Shown: one piece after another, positions 1-11,410 of the stretch
How positions within the stretch are numbered: the stretch's first letter is position 1
Layout of the letters: each line of letters starts with the position of its first letter
Assembly: GCA_029959085.1 (NCBI GenBank)
Contig: JARWIR010000008.1
Span: forward strand, 4,836,001-4,900,000
From: Nemophila menziesii
Lineage: Eukaryota > Streptophyta > Magnoliopsida > Boraginales > Hydrophyllaceae
Length of the DNA stretch: 64,000 bases
Reading direction: 5' to 3'
Translations under genes and position numbers: made by a program
The notes under the pieces: generated by a model
Seen by the model: only the letters and a program-made list of their open reading frames with translations
Told to the model about the DNA's origin: nothing
Databases searched by the model: none

Positions 1-556
1 AGACTTTCATATCTCCCTCCGTACACATACACATTTGGCGAAGGAAAATTCCTAAATCATTTCTCTGATCCTTTCAGCTTTCTATACCAGGTATTGATTT
101 TCTTCTTCGCTTTTCACTCACAAACAAATATGTATTTGATATTTCTGTAGGACGGCTATAATTTATATTTATTTGAAAGTAAAATCTTGTGTGTGAAATT
201 AGGTTTTGAGCTTGAACAATCTAAGAAACAATCCATTTAACTTTCATATATCGGTCTTGAATGTTTGATTCATTAATCGAAGGGAATTGTCCTTATGTTA
301 TTAAAATAGACAAATATACCCATGTAGAGGGGTGGATTTGCAAGTAGGGTTACATTTGCTAATTTATACAAGGTGATGTTTGGGCTAATTTGTATAATTC
401 AGAGACAAATGATGGAATTAACCTATAATTGAGTTGTTTTTTCGTTCGGTGTACTCAATATAGTGATTAATTCTTCTTTTGTTCATATCTTAACAGTTGA
501 TTAAAGGATCAAGGTTTCAAAAGCTAGGGTTTCATTTTGATTTTGGGAATTGGAAC

Positions 557-3535
557 ATGAGCTCCACGGTTCAAAATAATCAGAGGGGTAATAATGGTAA
601 TAATGGTAACAATCGTTCTAGAAACCATTCTGGTCAAGCTGTTCGTAGTCAATGGGTCCCACGTGGCTCTGTTCCAACTGGTACCACAAGTGGGATCCTT
701 GCTACACCAATTGTGAATGGTACTGATACGAATGTGAATGAGCATAATAGGCAAGAAAACGTTGAACATGTTCAACAAATGAATCGTAATAGAGTTCATC
801 AAGGGTTTCGAGGTAATGGAAATGGAAACAGGTTCGTAAATCAAAGAAGAGAGTTTAACAATGAGTTTGCGCATCAAATGAATCATAACAGGGTTTATTA
901 TGGAGGAAGAGGAAATGGGAATCAAAGGAGGGGTAGGGGTAGAGGTAGGGGTAGGGGTAGGGTAATTGAGAGAGAAGAAAGAGAACCTGAAGAAGCTGAG
1001 GTTATAAATGAGGAGGAGCAATTAACTTTACCTATTTTAGTTCATGAAATTCAGGATAAGCTAACAAAAGGTACAGTTGAATGCATGATTTGCTACGATA
1101 TGGTACGAAGATCAGCTCCGATTTGGTCATGTACAAGCTGTTACTCGATTTTCCATCTGAATTGTATCAAAAAATGGGCTAAAGCTCCTACATCAGTTGA
1201 CTTATCAGCTGAAAAAAGTCAAGGCTTTAATTGGAGATGTCCAGGTTGTCAAAACGTGCAACTTACTTCATTACGTGAGATTCATTACGTTTGCTTTTGC
1301 GGAAAAAGACAAGATCCACCTTCCGATTTATATTTAACACCACATTCTTGTGGTGAGCCTTGTGGAAAAGCCCTAGAAAAGGAAATTATACGACCAGGTA
1401 TTAATATTAATAACGAAGATCTTTGCCCTCATATCTGTGTTGTACAGTGTCACCCTGGTCCATGTCCACCTTGTAAAGCTTTTGCCCCTCCAAGAAGATG
1501 CCCTTGTGGTAAAAAGGTAATAACTACTCGATGTTCAGATCGTAAATCCGTTTTAACTTGTGGGTCCCGTTGTGATAAGCTTCTCGAATGTCAACGTCAT
1601 CAATGTGAACGTCCTTGCCATGCGGGTCCTTGTGACACGTGTCAAGTTGTGGTTAACGCGTCGTGTTTCTGTAAGAAGAAAACTGAAGTTGTGTATTGTG
1701 GAGATATGTCTGTTAAAGGAGAAGTTAAAGTAGAAGATGGTGTATTTTCGTGTAACTCGATTTGCGAGAAAAAACTCACTTGCGAAAATCATAAATGCTC
1801 CGAAACTTGTCATCCTGGTCCGTGTGGCGAATGTGTGTTATTACCGAGTAAAATTAAAACATGTTGTTGCGGTAAAACTGAATTAACTAAAGAGAGACAA
1901 AGCTGTTTAGATCCTATTCCGACTTGTGAACAAATTTGCGAGAAAACACTCATTTGTGGGGTCCATAAATGCGAAGATAAATGTCATACATATGAGTGTA
2001 TCCCATGTATTGTTTTCGTTTCACAAAAATGTCGATGTAAATCAACTTCTCGTGAAGTCGAATGTTACAGAACACTCGAAGAATTCGAATTCGATTTCTT
2101 CACTTGCGATAAACCATGTGGTAAGAAGAAAAACTGTGGACGACACAGATGTAGTGAAAGATGCTGTCCAATTTCAAACACATCTAACGAGCTGGACCCA
2201 CATTTTTGTTCAATGACATGTGGGAAAAAACTAAGATGTGGACAACATTTTTGCGAGACACTTTGTCATACAGGACATTGTCCACCGTGTCTCGAAACTA
2301 TATTTACGGATTTAGCCTGTCCTTGTGGTAGAACTTCGATACCTCCACCTTTAGCGTGTGGGACCCCCCCTCCTTCGTGTCAGTACCCTTGTTCGGTCCC
2401 ACAACCTTGTGGTCACCCACCTTCTCACAGCTGTCATTTCGGTGATTGTCCACCGTGTAATGTACCTGTATCTAAGGAATGTATAGGTGGACACGTTGTT
2501 TTACGAAGCTTACCTTGTGGTTCGAAAGATATTCGATGTAATAAACTTTGTGGTAAAACTAGACAATGTGGGTTACACGCTTGTGCGAGAACTTGTCATC
2601 CACCACCTTGTGATACCGGATCTGGATCCTCGTGTGGACAAACATGTGGGGCCCCGAGGAGAGAATGTAGACATACATGTACGAGTTTATGTCATCCAGG
2701 TACATCATGTCCAGATACAAAATGCGATTTTCCAGTCACGATTACTTGTTCATGTGGTAGAATCACCGCTTCGGTACCTTGTGGAAACGGTGGACAAAAT
2801 CTCGACACGGTTTTCGAAGCTTCGGTTATTCAAAAACTACCTGTTCCGCTTCAACCTATCGAAACAAATAAGAAAATCCCGCTTAATTTAAGGAAACTTA
2901 CGTGTGACGATGAATGTGCGAAAGTTGAACGTAAAAAAGTACTTTCCGATGCTTTTGGTATCACTTCTCCGAATCTAGATTCTCTTCATTTCGGTGAAAA
3001 TGTAGTGGTTTCGGAACTTCTTAGACGAGATACGAAATGGGTATTATCAGTTGAAGAAAGGTGCAAGTTTTTAGTACTTGGAAAAAGTAGAGGTGGAATA
3101 AACGCACCGAAAGTACATGTTTTTTGTCCTATGATTAAGGAAAAACGTGACGCTATTAAAATAATAGCTGAAAGATGGAAATTATCGGTTAATTCTGCCG
3201 GATGGGAACCGAAACGTTTTGTTGTTATTTACGTTACGCCAAAATCTAAACCGCCAACACGTATGTTAGGTGTTAAAGGTAGTAATTTGATTCAAGCTTC
3301 TGTGTTTGATCCTACGGTTGATATTGATCCGAGGCTTGTTGTAGCGCTTTTTGATCAACCTAGGGATGCTGATATTAGTGCGTTGGTTTTACGATTCGGT
3401 GGTGAATGTGAATTGGTTTGGTTAAATGATAAGAACGCTTTGGCTGTGTTTAGTAACCCTGCTCGAGCTGCTACTGCTATGAGAAGGTTAGATCAAGGGT
3501 CGGTTTATTACGGTGCTGTTATTGTACATCCTCAA

Positions 3536-3585
<50 letters not shown>

Positions 3586-4055
3586 ATCGAGTAATGGTTC
3601 ATTAGGTTGGGGTGTAAGTGGAAGTGTAAGTGTAAGTAAAGATGGAGTGAAGGAAAAGGAGAAAGAAAAGGAAAATCCTTGGAAAAAAGCTGTTGTACAT
3701 GAGAGTTCATGGGGTGATGAAGAATGGTCGAATAGTAATAATACTCCGGATTTAGAACCTTCGGTTTGGAAAGGTAAGGATGTTTCGATTAATGCTTCGG
3801 TTAATCAATGGAGTGTTCTTGAATCTGAAACTACCACTAGTTCAAAGCAAGTTGAAAGTCCAGAACCAGGTGGTAGTAGTTCTAGTGTGGGCCCACTTGA
3901 GCAAGAAGGTAAAAACGATGAGGTACAAGTTAATGAAGTTGATGATTGGGAGAAGGCGTATGATAATGTAAGTCTTGTTTAAGTTTTTTTTTTTTTTTTT
4001 TTTGATTTTATTTATACTAACTATATTGTATTTTATGAAGGGTGTTAAAGAATAG
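557..4055 (+). CDS. NFXL1: NF-X1-type zinc finger protein (NFXL1)
   Basis: Likely a nuclear zinc-finger regulator; in Arabidopsis NFXL1 acts in stress and defence responses. The first ATG is at 557; the frame is open upstream to 497 but has no ATG there. Seen in order: an Asn/Gly-rich N-terminus with an RG-rich tract (residues about 122-136), a RING/PHD-like Cys-His domain (about 176-232, starting CMIC), roughly nine NF-X1 repeats (about 290-725, pattern CHPGPCPPC), an R3H-like region (about 820-915), an RRM-like segment (about 930-985), then a poly-Asn run and an acidic tail ending near WEKAYD. The reading frame is 1,141 codons, near the Arabidopsis length. It is written here with a short last intron (3968-4040: GTAAGT donor, TACTAAC branch site, AAG acceptor) that gives a GVKE end. 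Without splicing it stops at 3982, ending VSLV. By coincidence both forms are 1,141 residues. The frame is intact and there are no close gene neighbours. Confidence 0.93.
3535..3582 (+). repeat. (AAT)n microsatellite coding poly-Asn
   Basis: About 16 AAT units lie inside the NFXL1 frame and encode an uninterrupted asparagine run after the RRM-like segment. Pure codon repetition marks it as a slippage tract. Confidence 0.95.
3968..4040 (+). other. NFXL1: probable last intron of NFXL1
   Basis: The donor GTAAGT follows codon AAT. A long T tract, a perfect TACTAAC branch-point consensus and an AAG|G acceptor follow within 73 bases. It is in phase 0 and would replace the last four codons before TAA with four codons before TAG at 4053. 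Retention would still give a full-length protein. Confidence 0.6.
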
Positions 4056-4260
4056 AAAAGAGTGAAGAAAATATGGTGGTGGGATCTTCTCAAGTGTTTG
4101 AAGTATTTTTCTACCTTGTGATTGTTTTGGGATATATATTTTGGGGAATTTTTTTGTTACTTTGATGTGTTGGTTATTTTTCTATCGACTTAAAGTCATT
4201 TCTATGCTGGATTATTGTACTTTATGTTATTTGCATACACCATTGAATATCTCTATGTTT

Positions 4261-4917
4261 TCATTGACGGTAGTAACTTTTATATTGTTTTGGTATTGAT
4301 GGAATTTTTACCAGATGTTTGAATTATCGATTGGTTTTTTTTTTAATTTTAAAAATAATATCTTGAATCCTGGGCTTTGCATGGTGCGTGGGTGAAGGGA
4401 TTTATATAGAAATTTGTAAATACAACATCCAAGTGAAGAGAGTTTTACGTAGAAATAAAGGGTTTTTTGTAGAAAATTAATTTGATATGATGTAAAAATA
4501 AAAATAAAACAATGAGTCTCTCTTCTCTTCCAAAGAAAAGCCCCACTGGTCAAAACCATTTGCTGGAACATGGAGGAGATGGTCTTCTGTCGAATTAATC
4601 ACTACCCTCCACAGAACTTCCTTCCCTCTCTCCTATGACCATATGTAATGGTAAGAGATATGGATCATTTTTCGTCTTTTTAACCTATTATAATAGAGTA
4701 TTTTATTTATGAAAAACATGGTTATGGTTATGGGGTCTACACCACAAAATGGTGCACTTGCTCCAAGTCCTTTGACAACGATTCGAACAGTATAGTTTTT
4801 TTTAGAATTAATGAAATTTAGTTTACATGATCCAAAGAAAAACAATATTGTTCTTATAATGGGTTTGGTCTTAGACGACATAAGGGTTATAGTATGTAAA
4901 GTTTCATTCTTATTAAA
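4261..4917. other. intergenic, nothing recognised
   Basis: AT-rich DNA between NFXL1 and the MULE derivative. I see no coding stretch longer than chance, no TIRs and no RNA gene. Confidence 0.5.
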
Positions 4918-4926
4918 TTTTTTGAT

Positions 4927-5136
4927 GAGTAAATTCCACTTTTGTTTCTTGTGGTTTTTTACGTGTTTGATAGTTTGCCGCCCATTGTTTAAAATGAGAT
5001 AGGATATCCCTTAATTTTTGTTTTTGTGACTTGTTGCTCTCTACTGACGTTTTCCGTCCAATTCTGTCGTTAAGTGTCACATGAGTGGCACATGTTCGCT
5101 TTTTTAAAACTTTTTTTGACAGTTTACCCCTTAAAA
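4927..5136. repeat. left TIR of MULE derivative
   Basis: Imperfect inverted copy of 6030-6237, running from the terminal GAGTAAAT to near the GACAGTTTACC motif. Confidence 0.85.
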
Positions 5137-5535
5137 TTGAGATTATATTTTTTTTAAGGTTGTGATGATTTTTTTTTCTTTCGGAGCCATTTACCAGGCA
5201 AATGAGAAGATCCAGCCATGACTTGGTTAGACTCTCTAATATCTTCATATAATAACTGATCTGAGCCTCCATTAACGTTCTGCTGAATTTCAAGCTTAAG
5301 CACGAGACAGCAGGTAGTTGCTTTTTTCTGCTTGTGATATTGAAATCGATTTCACTTTTAGATTACTGAACTCCATAACCCTCACATTTTGTGTATGAGC
5401 TTATATATGTAAGTATATGTATTGTGCCAAATAGTATAGGGTTTGATGGTGCAATTCTTTTCACTATATTTGACAACCATTTTGACTCTAGAATCGATCT
5501 TAAGGTCTCAGATGAGGATCACTGTAATATACCTT

Positions 5536-5590
5536 TAGTCCAAGTCCAATAGCCTCATGACGTAGTCCAAGTCCAATAGCCTCATGACGC
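5536..5590. repeat. 27-bp direct duplication inside the MULE
   Basis: Two head-to-tail copies of a unit containing AGTCCAAGTCCAATAGCCTC, the second ending GACGC instead of GACGT. Confidence 0.85.
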
Positions 5591-6029
5591 AGTATATCAA
5601 AAACTAAAAGAAAATAGAGACTGTCATGATATTTTTTTTCACTAAAATGGAATCTTAGTTTGAGATAGGACCTGTCAATTCTTGGCTGGGCAATTCTTAG
5701 GATCTACTTGATCAATAAACTTTCGAAGATCACTTATCTTGGTAAGTCTTATACCTCATTCTAATAATAGTTTGACATTATTTAGATTCGAATTGGTGGT
5801 AGACTCGAGTTATATCTCAAATCTATGACACTCTCTTCTTTTTAGAAACTTAAGACCACAATATGGGGGCCAAGATAAGTTGATGCTTTAATTTTGAGTA
5901 ATCAGAACCATAAATTACATTCTTAATCATCTAGAACCATTCTATCTATTCACAAACAACATGTAAAGTTAAAAAAAAAATATAATGTCAAATATATGTA
6001 GATAAGGGGGTTGATTTGTCAAAAAAATG

Positions 6030-6237
6030 TCATTTAAGTGGTAAACTGTCAAAAAAAGTTTTAAAAAAGCGAACATGTGCCACTCACGTGACACTTAACG
6101 TCAAAATTGGACGGAAAACGTTAGTAGGGGGTAACGAGTCACGAAAACAAAATTAGGGGGTATCCGTTCGCATTTTAAACAATGGGCGGCAAACTGTCAA
6201 ACGCGTGAAAAACTAGGGGCAAAAATGGTATTTACTC
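6030..6237. repeat. right TIR of MULE derivative
   Basis: Imperfect inverted copy of 4927-5136, ending ATTTACTC. This arm has slightly more G/C at variable sites and may be closer to the ancestral end. Confidence 0.85.
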
Positions 6238-6246
6238 TTTTTTGAC

Positions 6247-7214
6247 AAAAATAAGATAGATTACGTTTTGAGAGTTTATAGGCTTCTTCTTTGCTCTATA
6301 TCCTTTAATGATCAACTCTAATCCGAGTTCCGCTCCTCGACAATATGTGATTTGTGGTTAAACGCTCCTCGACAAAGCATTTTTTAGATATGGTATTAGT
6401 ATTTTTTTGTGGTTATTGTAGATTGACATGTTATAAGGCTTTTATGTTATTTGCTTGGAAGTGCGGTTGTAAAGTGTTACATCAAGGCTTTACGTCTTCG
6501 ATTGCTTGCTCAATGTTAGGTTTTTTTGGACTTTCATCTTGATGTTGTTATCAATTAAAATTACATTTGATTGATATGAGCTTGTAGTTCTCTTTATCAT
6601 TACCAACTATATAACTGAAAATTTTATTAGGATGATGGTTGGGGTTTTTCAGTTTGTTAGAATTCATTGTTTTATAAGATCGATGATTTTCTTTGTTTGT
6701 CAGTTCCTTCCATCTCTTTGCATATCTGATTCATCTTAGTGTGGTGTTGTCAGTGGTTTCTTCATATTTAATGTGTTTTATGGTGGTATTAGATATCTGT
6801 TTGTAGAGCTATTCATCATTTTCTTTGAACTTATACGATTAGATTTATCTACATCTTTCTTTAGTTTTAATTTTTTATTGTTAAAGTAACACTATCTTAA
6901 GAAATGCCACGAGAGATAGCCTTAAAAAGTGTTAAAAAAGAGTATGTCAAGGAACTAGTCGTGGACTTTTACAAAACAAAGAAAACAATACATACTTCCT
7001 CATTGACAATAACCTATTTAGAGTAAAATCAACAGAAAAACGAGTAGTCATTGAATATTCCAACTAAATCTACAATTACAAGAAGAACCAATTATTGAAA
7101 AATGTATATTAAAAAAATTATTAATAAAAAGATACCTAGAATAAGACTCTTTATTAAAAAATATCTCAGCGTAATATACCTCTATAATGAGTAACTAAAA
7201 ATTGAAAAAAAAAA
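6247..7214. other. intergenic, nothing recognised
   Basis: AT-rich single-copy-looking DNA. A 62-codon ORF at 6354-6542 has no recognisable domain and is not supported. Confidence 0.45.
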
Positions 7215-7657
7215 ACAAAAAAACTAATAAACACATAAGCGTGTCCGTGCAAAGACACGCCCCGGGCCCAAAACCGCCAAGGCGGTCGCTTTGGGCCCCG
7301 ATAATTTGAGGGCCCAAAGATACATTTTTAGCATTTTATATGTACGTTTAAATGTAAATGTTAATTTAAATACAGTAACTAGCTTAGTGGAAATCTTAAA
7401 AGATATCATGTAATAGGTCATGTGTTTGTAACTCTCTTGCTGCAATTTTTTTAGACGAAATAGGGCTCTACTTTTTTGCTGCAATTTTTTATAATGCCAA
7501 AATAAAAAGGCCTTGTTAAAAAAAAATCATCACTCAAATAATAAAAAAAAGAAATTATTTATATATAATTTTTTTTGGCAATTTTTTTTAATTAAACTAT
7601 AAAGGGCCCAATTTTTGTTTCTCGCCTTAGGTACCCGAGACGTTCGGGCTGGCTTTA
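7215..7657. other. GGGCCC-rich transposon-like relic
   Basis: Contains GGGCCC-cored motifs around 7262-7315 and 7605-7650 (for example CCCGAGACGTTCGGGCTGG) separated by A/T runs. The look is that of a decayed DNA-transposon or transcribed-repeat tail, but I cannot assign a family. Confidence 0.3.
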
Positions 7658-8051
7658 CGTCCGTGATTTTTTTTTTAAATCGTCATAACTAATTCTAAAA
7701 AAATCAAATTTTTTATATATATTTAAATAAATCAAATTAATATTTACGTATATAAATTTTTTTTGGAAATTTTTGAATTTTTTTGATTTTTTTTGGAATT
7801 TTTTTCGCAGATACGAAATTTCATGTTTTGAACATGGAATTCCATGTTTTAAACGTGAAAATCCGTGTCTGAGAAAAAAAATCACTGTTTCATTGTTTAA
7901 ACATGGAAATCCGTGTCTGCGCAAAAAAATTAAAAAAACAAAAAAAATCATAGACGTAAATATTAATTTGCTCTATTTGAAAATGCAAATTTTTTATTTT
8001 TCTGATTTTTTTAGAATTAGTTATGACGATTTTAAAAAAATTTCACGGACG
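7658..8051. mobile_element. fold-back MITE, about 394 bp
   Basis: The ends CGTCCGTGA and TCACGGACG are exact inverses. Inward, about 50 bp of each arm pair imperfectly (shared CGTCATAACTAATTC). The interior has short palindromic pieces such as ACATGGAATTCCATGT. I could not fix a target duplication, so the superfamily is open. Confidence 0.65.
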
Positions 8052-8213
8052 AGTGTGTGTGATGGAATTAGTAGTAGTAGTATTAGGTAATGATGGTGGT
8101 TGTTGTGGTTGTTGTTGTGGTGATGGTGCTTGCTGTGGTGGTAGATGTGGTGGCTGTAGTGATGGTTAAATACATGGTGGTGGTAGTAGTGGTGTAGTGG
8201 TGGTGGTGGAAGT
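8052..8213 (+). repeat. GGT/TGG-rich degenerate microsatellite
   Basis: A run of GTGGTG, GTTGTT and GTAGTA units on the + strand with strong purine/pyrimidine asymmetry. No supported gene product. Confidence 0.85.
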
Positions 8214-9084
8214 ACCTATTATTTATTTAATATTTAAAATTAATATTGTATTAAAATAAAATAATAATATATTTAATAATAAAAGTAATAAAGATATGAA
8301 AAATATAAAAAAATATTTTCTATAAATAATTATTTTATTAGATATTTTTTATAAATATATTATTAAAGGTATAAAAAATTATTAGAATATTTAATAAAGA
8401 TACTTTGAGCAATAACTCTTACAAGGATCATCGAGGCCTTTAACTTCATTTGGGGGCTCTTTTTGGATTTGTTGACAAAAAGTAGGGGACTCTTTTTAGA
8501 TTTCAGATTTCAGAATGTCCACCATCTTCTAATGATCCAAAAAGCCAAGCCAAAAAAGGCGTACTTACTAATTAAACCATCTTACACCATCTCCCAATAA
8601 TGTATCGTTCCTCCTTATCTTGATCAACAAATTTGGTACATGGCTAGAAATCAAGGCCGATTCTTGATCTCAAATTAAAAGCATATGTGAGTTACCATTG
8701 GGATGATAAAAAAGGATGATTACCAATATTATCTACCTAACACTGTGAATAAAGGTCATTAACGTCAAGAGATTTTTTGTCGGTGGACCTATCATCGTGG
8801 GAAACTGTATATCAAGAGGTCTCACACTTATCTATGTTTAGCCTTGATATGCATCATATCACAGTCGTGGGTTGTTTTGGGACAACATCCAATACCCTTT
8901 GACCCATTTTCTTTCTACCCTTCTTTCTAATCATATTTGAAACCTTAAATTGATCATTCATTTGATCCATAGTTGTTTGGGAGTATCTAGAAAGGAAACC
9001 ACATTTTCTCAAACTCATGTCCCATGCTAATCCTAAACTAATTCATTCCTAATTTTTGACATGATCATATTAGTAAATATCGGG
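8214..9084. other. AT-rich spacer, nothing recognised
   Basis: The first 190 bases are almost purely A/T (poly TAAT-like); the rest is ordinary non-coding DNA. Confidence 0.45.
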
Positions 9085-9962
9085 TTTTAGGTGTGAGGTA
9101 AATTACATATTCCAGGCTTTTTGATCTTGTTAATACCGAGGCCGATCAAGTAGTACAAGACTTATGGAAAGCCTAAGTCGATTCCTCAGGGAATACACAA
9201 ATTCTATAAACCAATTGGAGTGTAAATTTGGAATGTTAGATAAAAGAACAATGTAAAGTAATTATGCAAGTTATCAAGTAAGATGTTTTAACAAATAAAG
9301 AGAGGTATCTTGGATTTCATAACTTCATTATACCCATTAGCAACGCAATTTTGAGTTTATAAGGGAGGATTGGATATAAGAACACTATCTTGGGAATCAG
9401 TTTCCCCCCAAATCACTTCCAAGTAGATGTCATCTCAGCTCTAGAAGTCTCTTCCAAAAAAAATCTAACCAAGTTTCAAGTAATTATACTTAAACACAAT
9501 GTAATATGTAGCCACTAAAATCTCCCAACACATATGGCAATGAGCTAATGATCTTTATCTTAACCATATTTCTAAACTTTATTCTCTAGGCTTATTTATG
9601 AATTAAATGGGTTATTATTTTGTCTAAATCCTAAACACTATTTTGCTATTTTAATTGATTTGAGGTTGGCTTTATAATTGTACTTTGTGTTTGTATTTAC
9701 TCCAACCCGAACTCTGGACAAGTCTAAGATTGCCCTTAGTAATTAGGATTGTTACCATGGTGGGGGATTCAATTGCTTAAAACAACACATAATCGTCTAG
9801 TGTGCGATAGTGATCCTGAGGGGTCTGACTAACTAGATAGTCATAAAAGTTAGATTTCACCACCAATCTCTGCACAAGGTCCCCTTACCCCAAAACCCTT
9901 GTTAGTGTTAGGGTAGCCTTCTAAGTTACCCTGACGGGAGTTACAAGGACTATAGAATCCTG
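9085..9962. mobile_element. diverged LTR-like fragment
   Basis: Several phrases match, in order and with drift, the LTR at 37033-38562: the ACACATAAT..CTAGTGT..GATAG block, CTAACTAGATAGTCAT, CACCA and GAATCCTGAC. The first part (about 9120-9300) looks like the opposite end of such an LTR in inverted order, so the region may be a composite. No termini or target duplication were found. Confidence 0.4.
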
Positions 9963-10535
9963 ACATGAAGGTGTCCACCTCTCAAGAATTAATGATTTCC
10001 GAAACTCTGTAACATGATCCAGTTTTAACACATAAAAGATATGACCGCACGGAATTCTGAGTGACTGAAACTTCATGCAGTCACACCTAACATCTATAGT
10101 TGCTAGTCGTTTGTATGAGACTATTTAGAAAAACGTAGAAGCGTATTCATCACAAACAACATATGACCTAACACTGAACATTTCTTGCATATTTGAATGA
10201 AACAGCCATGCTTCCCTCGCCACCTGCCTACGAATGTTGAAGAATAGAGCCCTAGTGAATATTTAGAAGCTTGACGCTCTAGCTCTAACAATTCAGTCGT
10301 TACGACTACACTTGTGTGGTTGGTCTTCGTCTCCTGATATATCACCTCCACCCTAATATTTTCCAACCCTCTGTCAAAATCTTTTCAAAAAGCATATAAA
10401 GTCCTATCGTTTCGCAAGTACCTGTTCAATGTAGCATTTAATCCCTCACATCGATGCGTACTCTTAACCAATCCAAAAAAATTCCCCTTGAGGTATGCCT
10501 CTGCCCACATATGTTGCCGATTACATACGCCCCTG
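9963..10535 (-). pseudogene. FAR1/MULE-transposase-like fragment
   Basis: Reading the minus strand from 10535 gives HMWAEAYLKGNFFG and STHRCEGLNA, the conserved end of the MULE transposase domain in FAR1/FHY3-type proteins. It continues with DFDRGLENIR and LLELERQAS, and near 10070-9985 shows a SWIM zinc-finger pattern: CDC, then IPCGHI, then SLILERWT. An in-frame TGA lies between LYAF and KDFDRG, and other breaks separate the blocks. FAR1-type proteins are transposase-derived DNA-binding regulators in plants; this copy lacks the N-terminus and is flanked on both sides by LTR-like sequence. It could equally be a true MULE transposase relic. Confidence 0.7.
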
Positions 10536-11410
10536 AAGTCTACATATTTGTGATATATTAATCTAGGTTTGAGACATCATTTTAGGTGTATTTGATTGAA
10601 TGTTAAGGGATTTTTTCCTGTTCTTAGATATTTTCTTAATTCATGTCTTGATCTGATGATGTATCCATATTTGTGATACATTAATCTAGGTCTTAGACAT
10701 CATTTTAGGTGTAATTGATAAATGTTAAGGGATTTTTCCCTGTTATTAGATTACTTCTTAATTCATGTCTTGATTTGATGATTTATTACTTTTCGAGCAC
10801 ATTTGATTTAATTTGTATTTTAATGTGAAGATCTCAAGGTTTATGGAATATAATTAGATGTCAAATCAATTCTAAACAGTTAAGGAAAGAAGATCCAAGA
10901 GAAATCAATATATAATAGGAAGCAAAGTTGAATTAGGAAAGGAAAAGTTGTCAAATAAATCAGCCAATTCTGCGGCCACGTCCAATAAATTGAAGATAAC
11001 TCCAAATCGGCTGCGATTATGGACGAGCCTTTACAGGGTTAGATAGACATTTCTACCGCGGTCGTTTTGATATAAAGTAGGAGGAGATCAGCCCAATAAC
11101 GAAGAAGATATGACCAAAACAGTGAACACTGTTTATCCTTTCCTATATTTAGGAAACAAATTTAAATTAGAAAAGGATTCCAATTACATGCCTTCTACTC
11201 CAAATTTTCGACCTAGTTAAGCTAAACACCTATAAATACACTCTCTTCTCATTGTAAACATGTCCTTGCTTACTTCTAAGCCATAGTGATGTCTCCCTAT
11301 TTGTGATGAATTAATCTAGGTTGGGGACATCATTTTAGGTGTATTTAGGAATTTAATTATCGATTTTTATTCATATTTCTTTATTTTTCTATTTCTTGTC
11401 TTGATTTGAA
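10536..11410 (+). mobile_element. LTR fragments of a second Ty3 family
   Basis: Three copies of an LTR start (TTTGTGATxxATTAATCTAGG, then ACATCATTTTAGGTGTA) begin near 10540, 10660 and 11288. The middle copy continues for about 630 bp through a block like the promoter of the 37033 LTR (AATAACGAAGAAGATATGACC) to a TATA box. The copies are diverged relatives of the long LTR downstream. The head-to-tail order suggests recombination or nested insertion. Confidence 0.6.
11231..11238 (+). promoter_or_regulatory. TATA box of LTR fragment
   Basis: TATAAATA in the context AAACACC-TATAAATA-CACT, which is also found in the intact LTRs at 37600 and 46027. Confidence 0.5.

Larger units (their letters stand above)
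1..4260 (+). other. NFXL1: NFXL1 transcription unit (exons, UTRs)
   Basis: The transcript seems to start at or before the window edge. A 5'UTR exon ends at base 90 (ACCAG|GTATTG) and an intron of about 406 bp runs 91-496, ending TTAACAG. The main exon holds almost the whole coding sequence. A 5'UTR intron followed by one large coding exon is a common arrangement for plant regulatory genes. The 3'UTR is put at about 4056-4260 by position only; no clear AATAAA signal was seen, so its end is uncertain. Confidence 0.7.
4927..6237. mobile_element. non-autonomous Mutator-like element with long TIRs
   Basis: The ends read GAGTAAAT... and ...ATTTACTC. About 210 bp of the left end (4927-5136) is the imperfect reverse complement of about 6030-6237; both arms share GTTTGCCGCCCATTGTTTAA and GGCACATGTTCGC. 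The element is flanked by TTTTTTGAT (4918-4926) and TTTTTTGAC (6238-6246), a 9-bp target duplication with one mismatch, as expected for Mutator-type insertion. The 890-bp interior has no transposase-like ORF, so movement would have needed a MULE enzyme supplied in trans. Confidence 0.85.

Noticed and set aside
497..556. Upstream extension of the NFXL1 frame
   Set aside because: It opens at TTG directly after the intron acceptor and has no ATG; the first ATG is 557.
1926..2891. Alternative + frames inside NFXL1
   Set aside because: They overlap the zinc-finger coding frame and have no domain of their own.
3519..3710. Minus-strand poly-Tyr ORF
   Set aside because: It is the shadow of the (AAT)n tract inside NFXL1.
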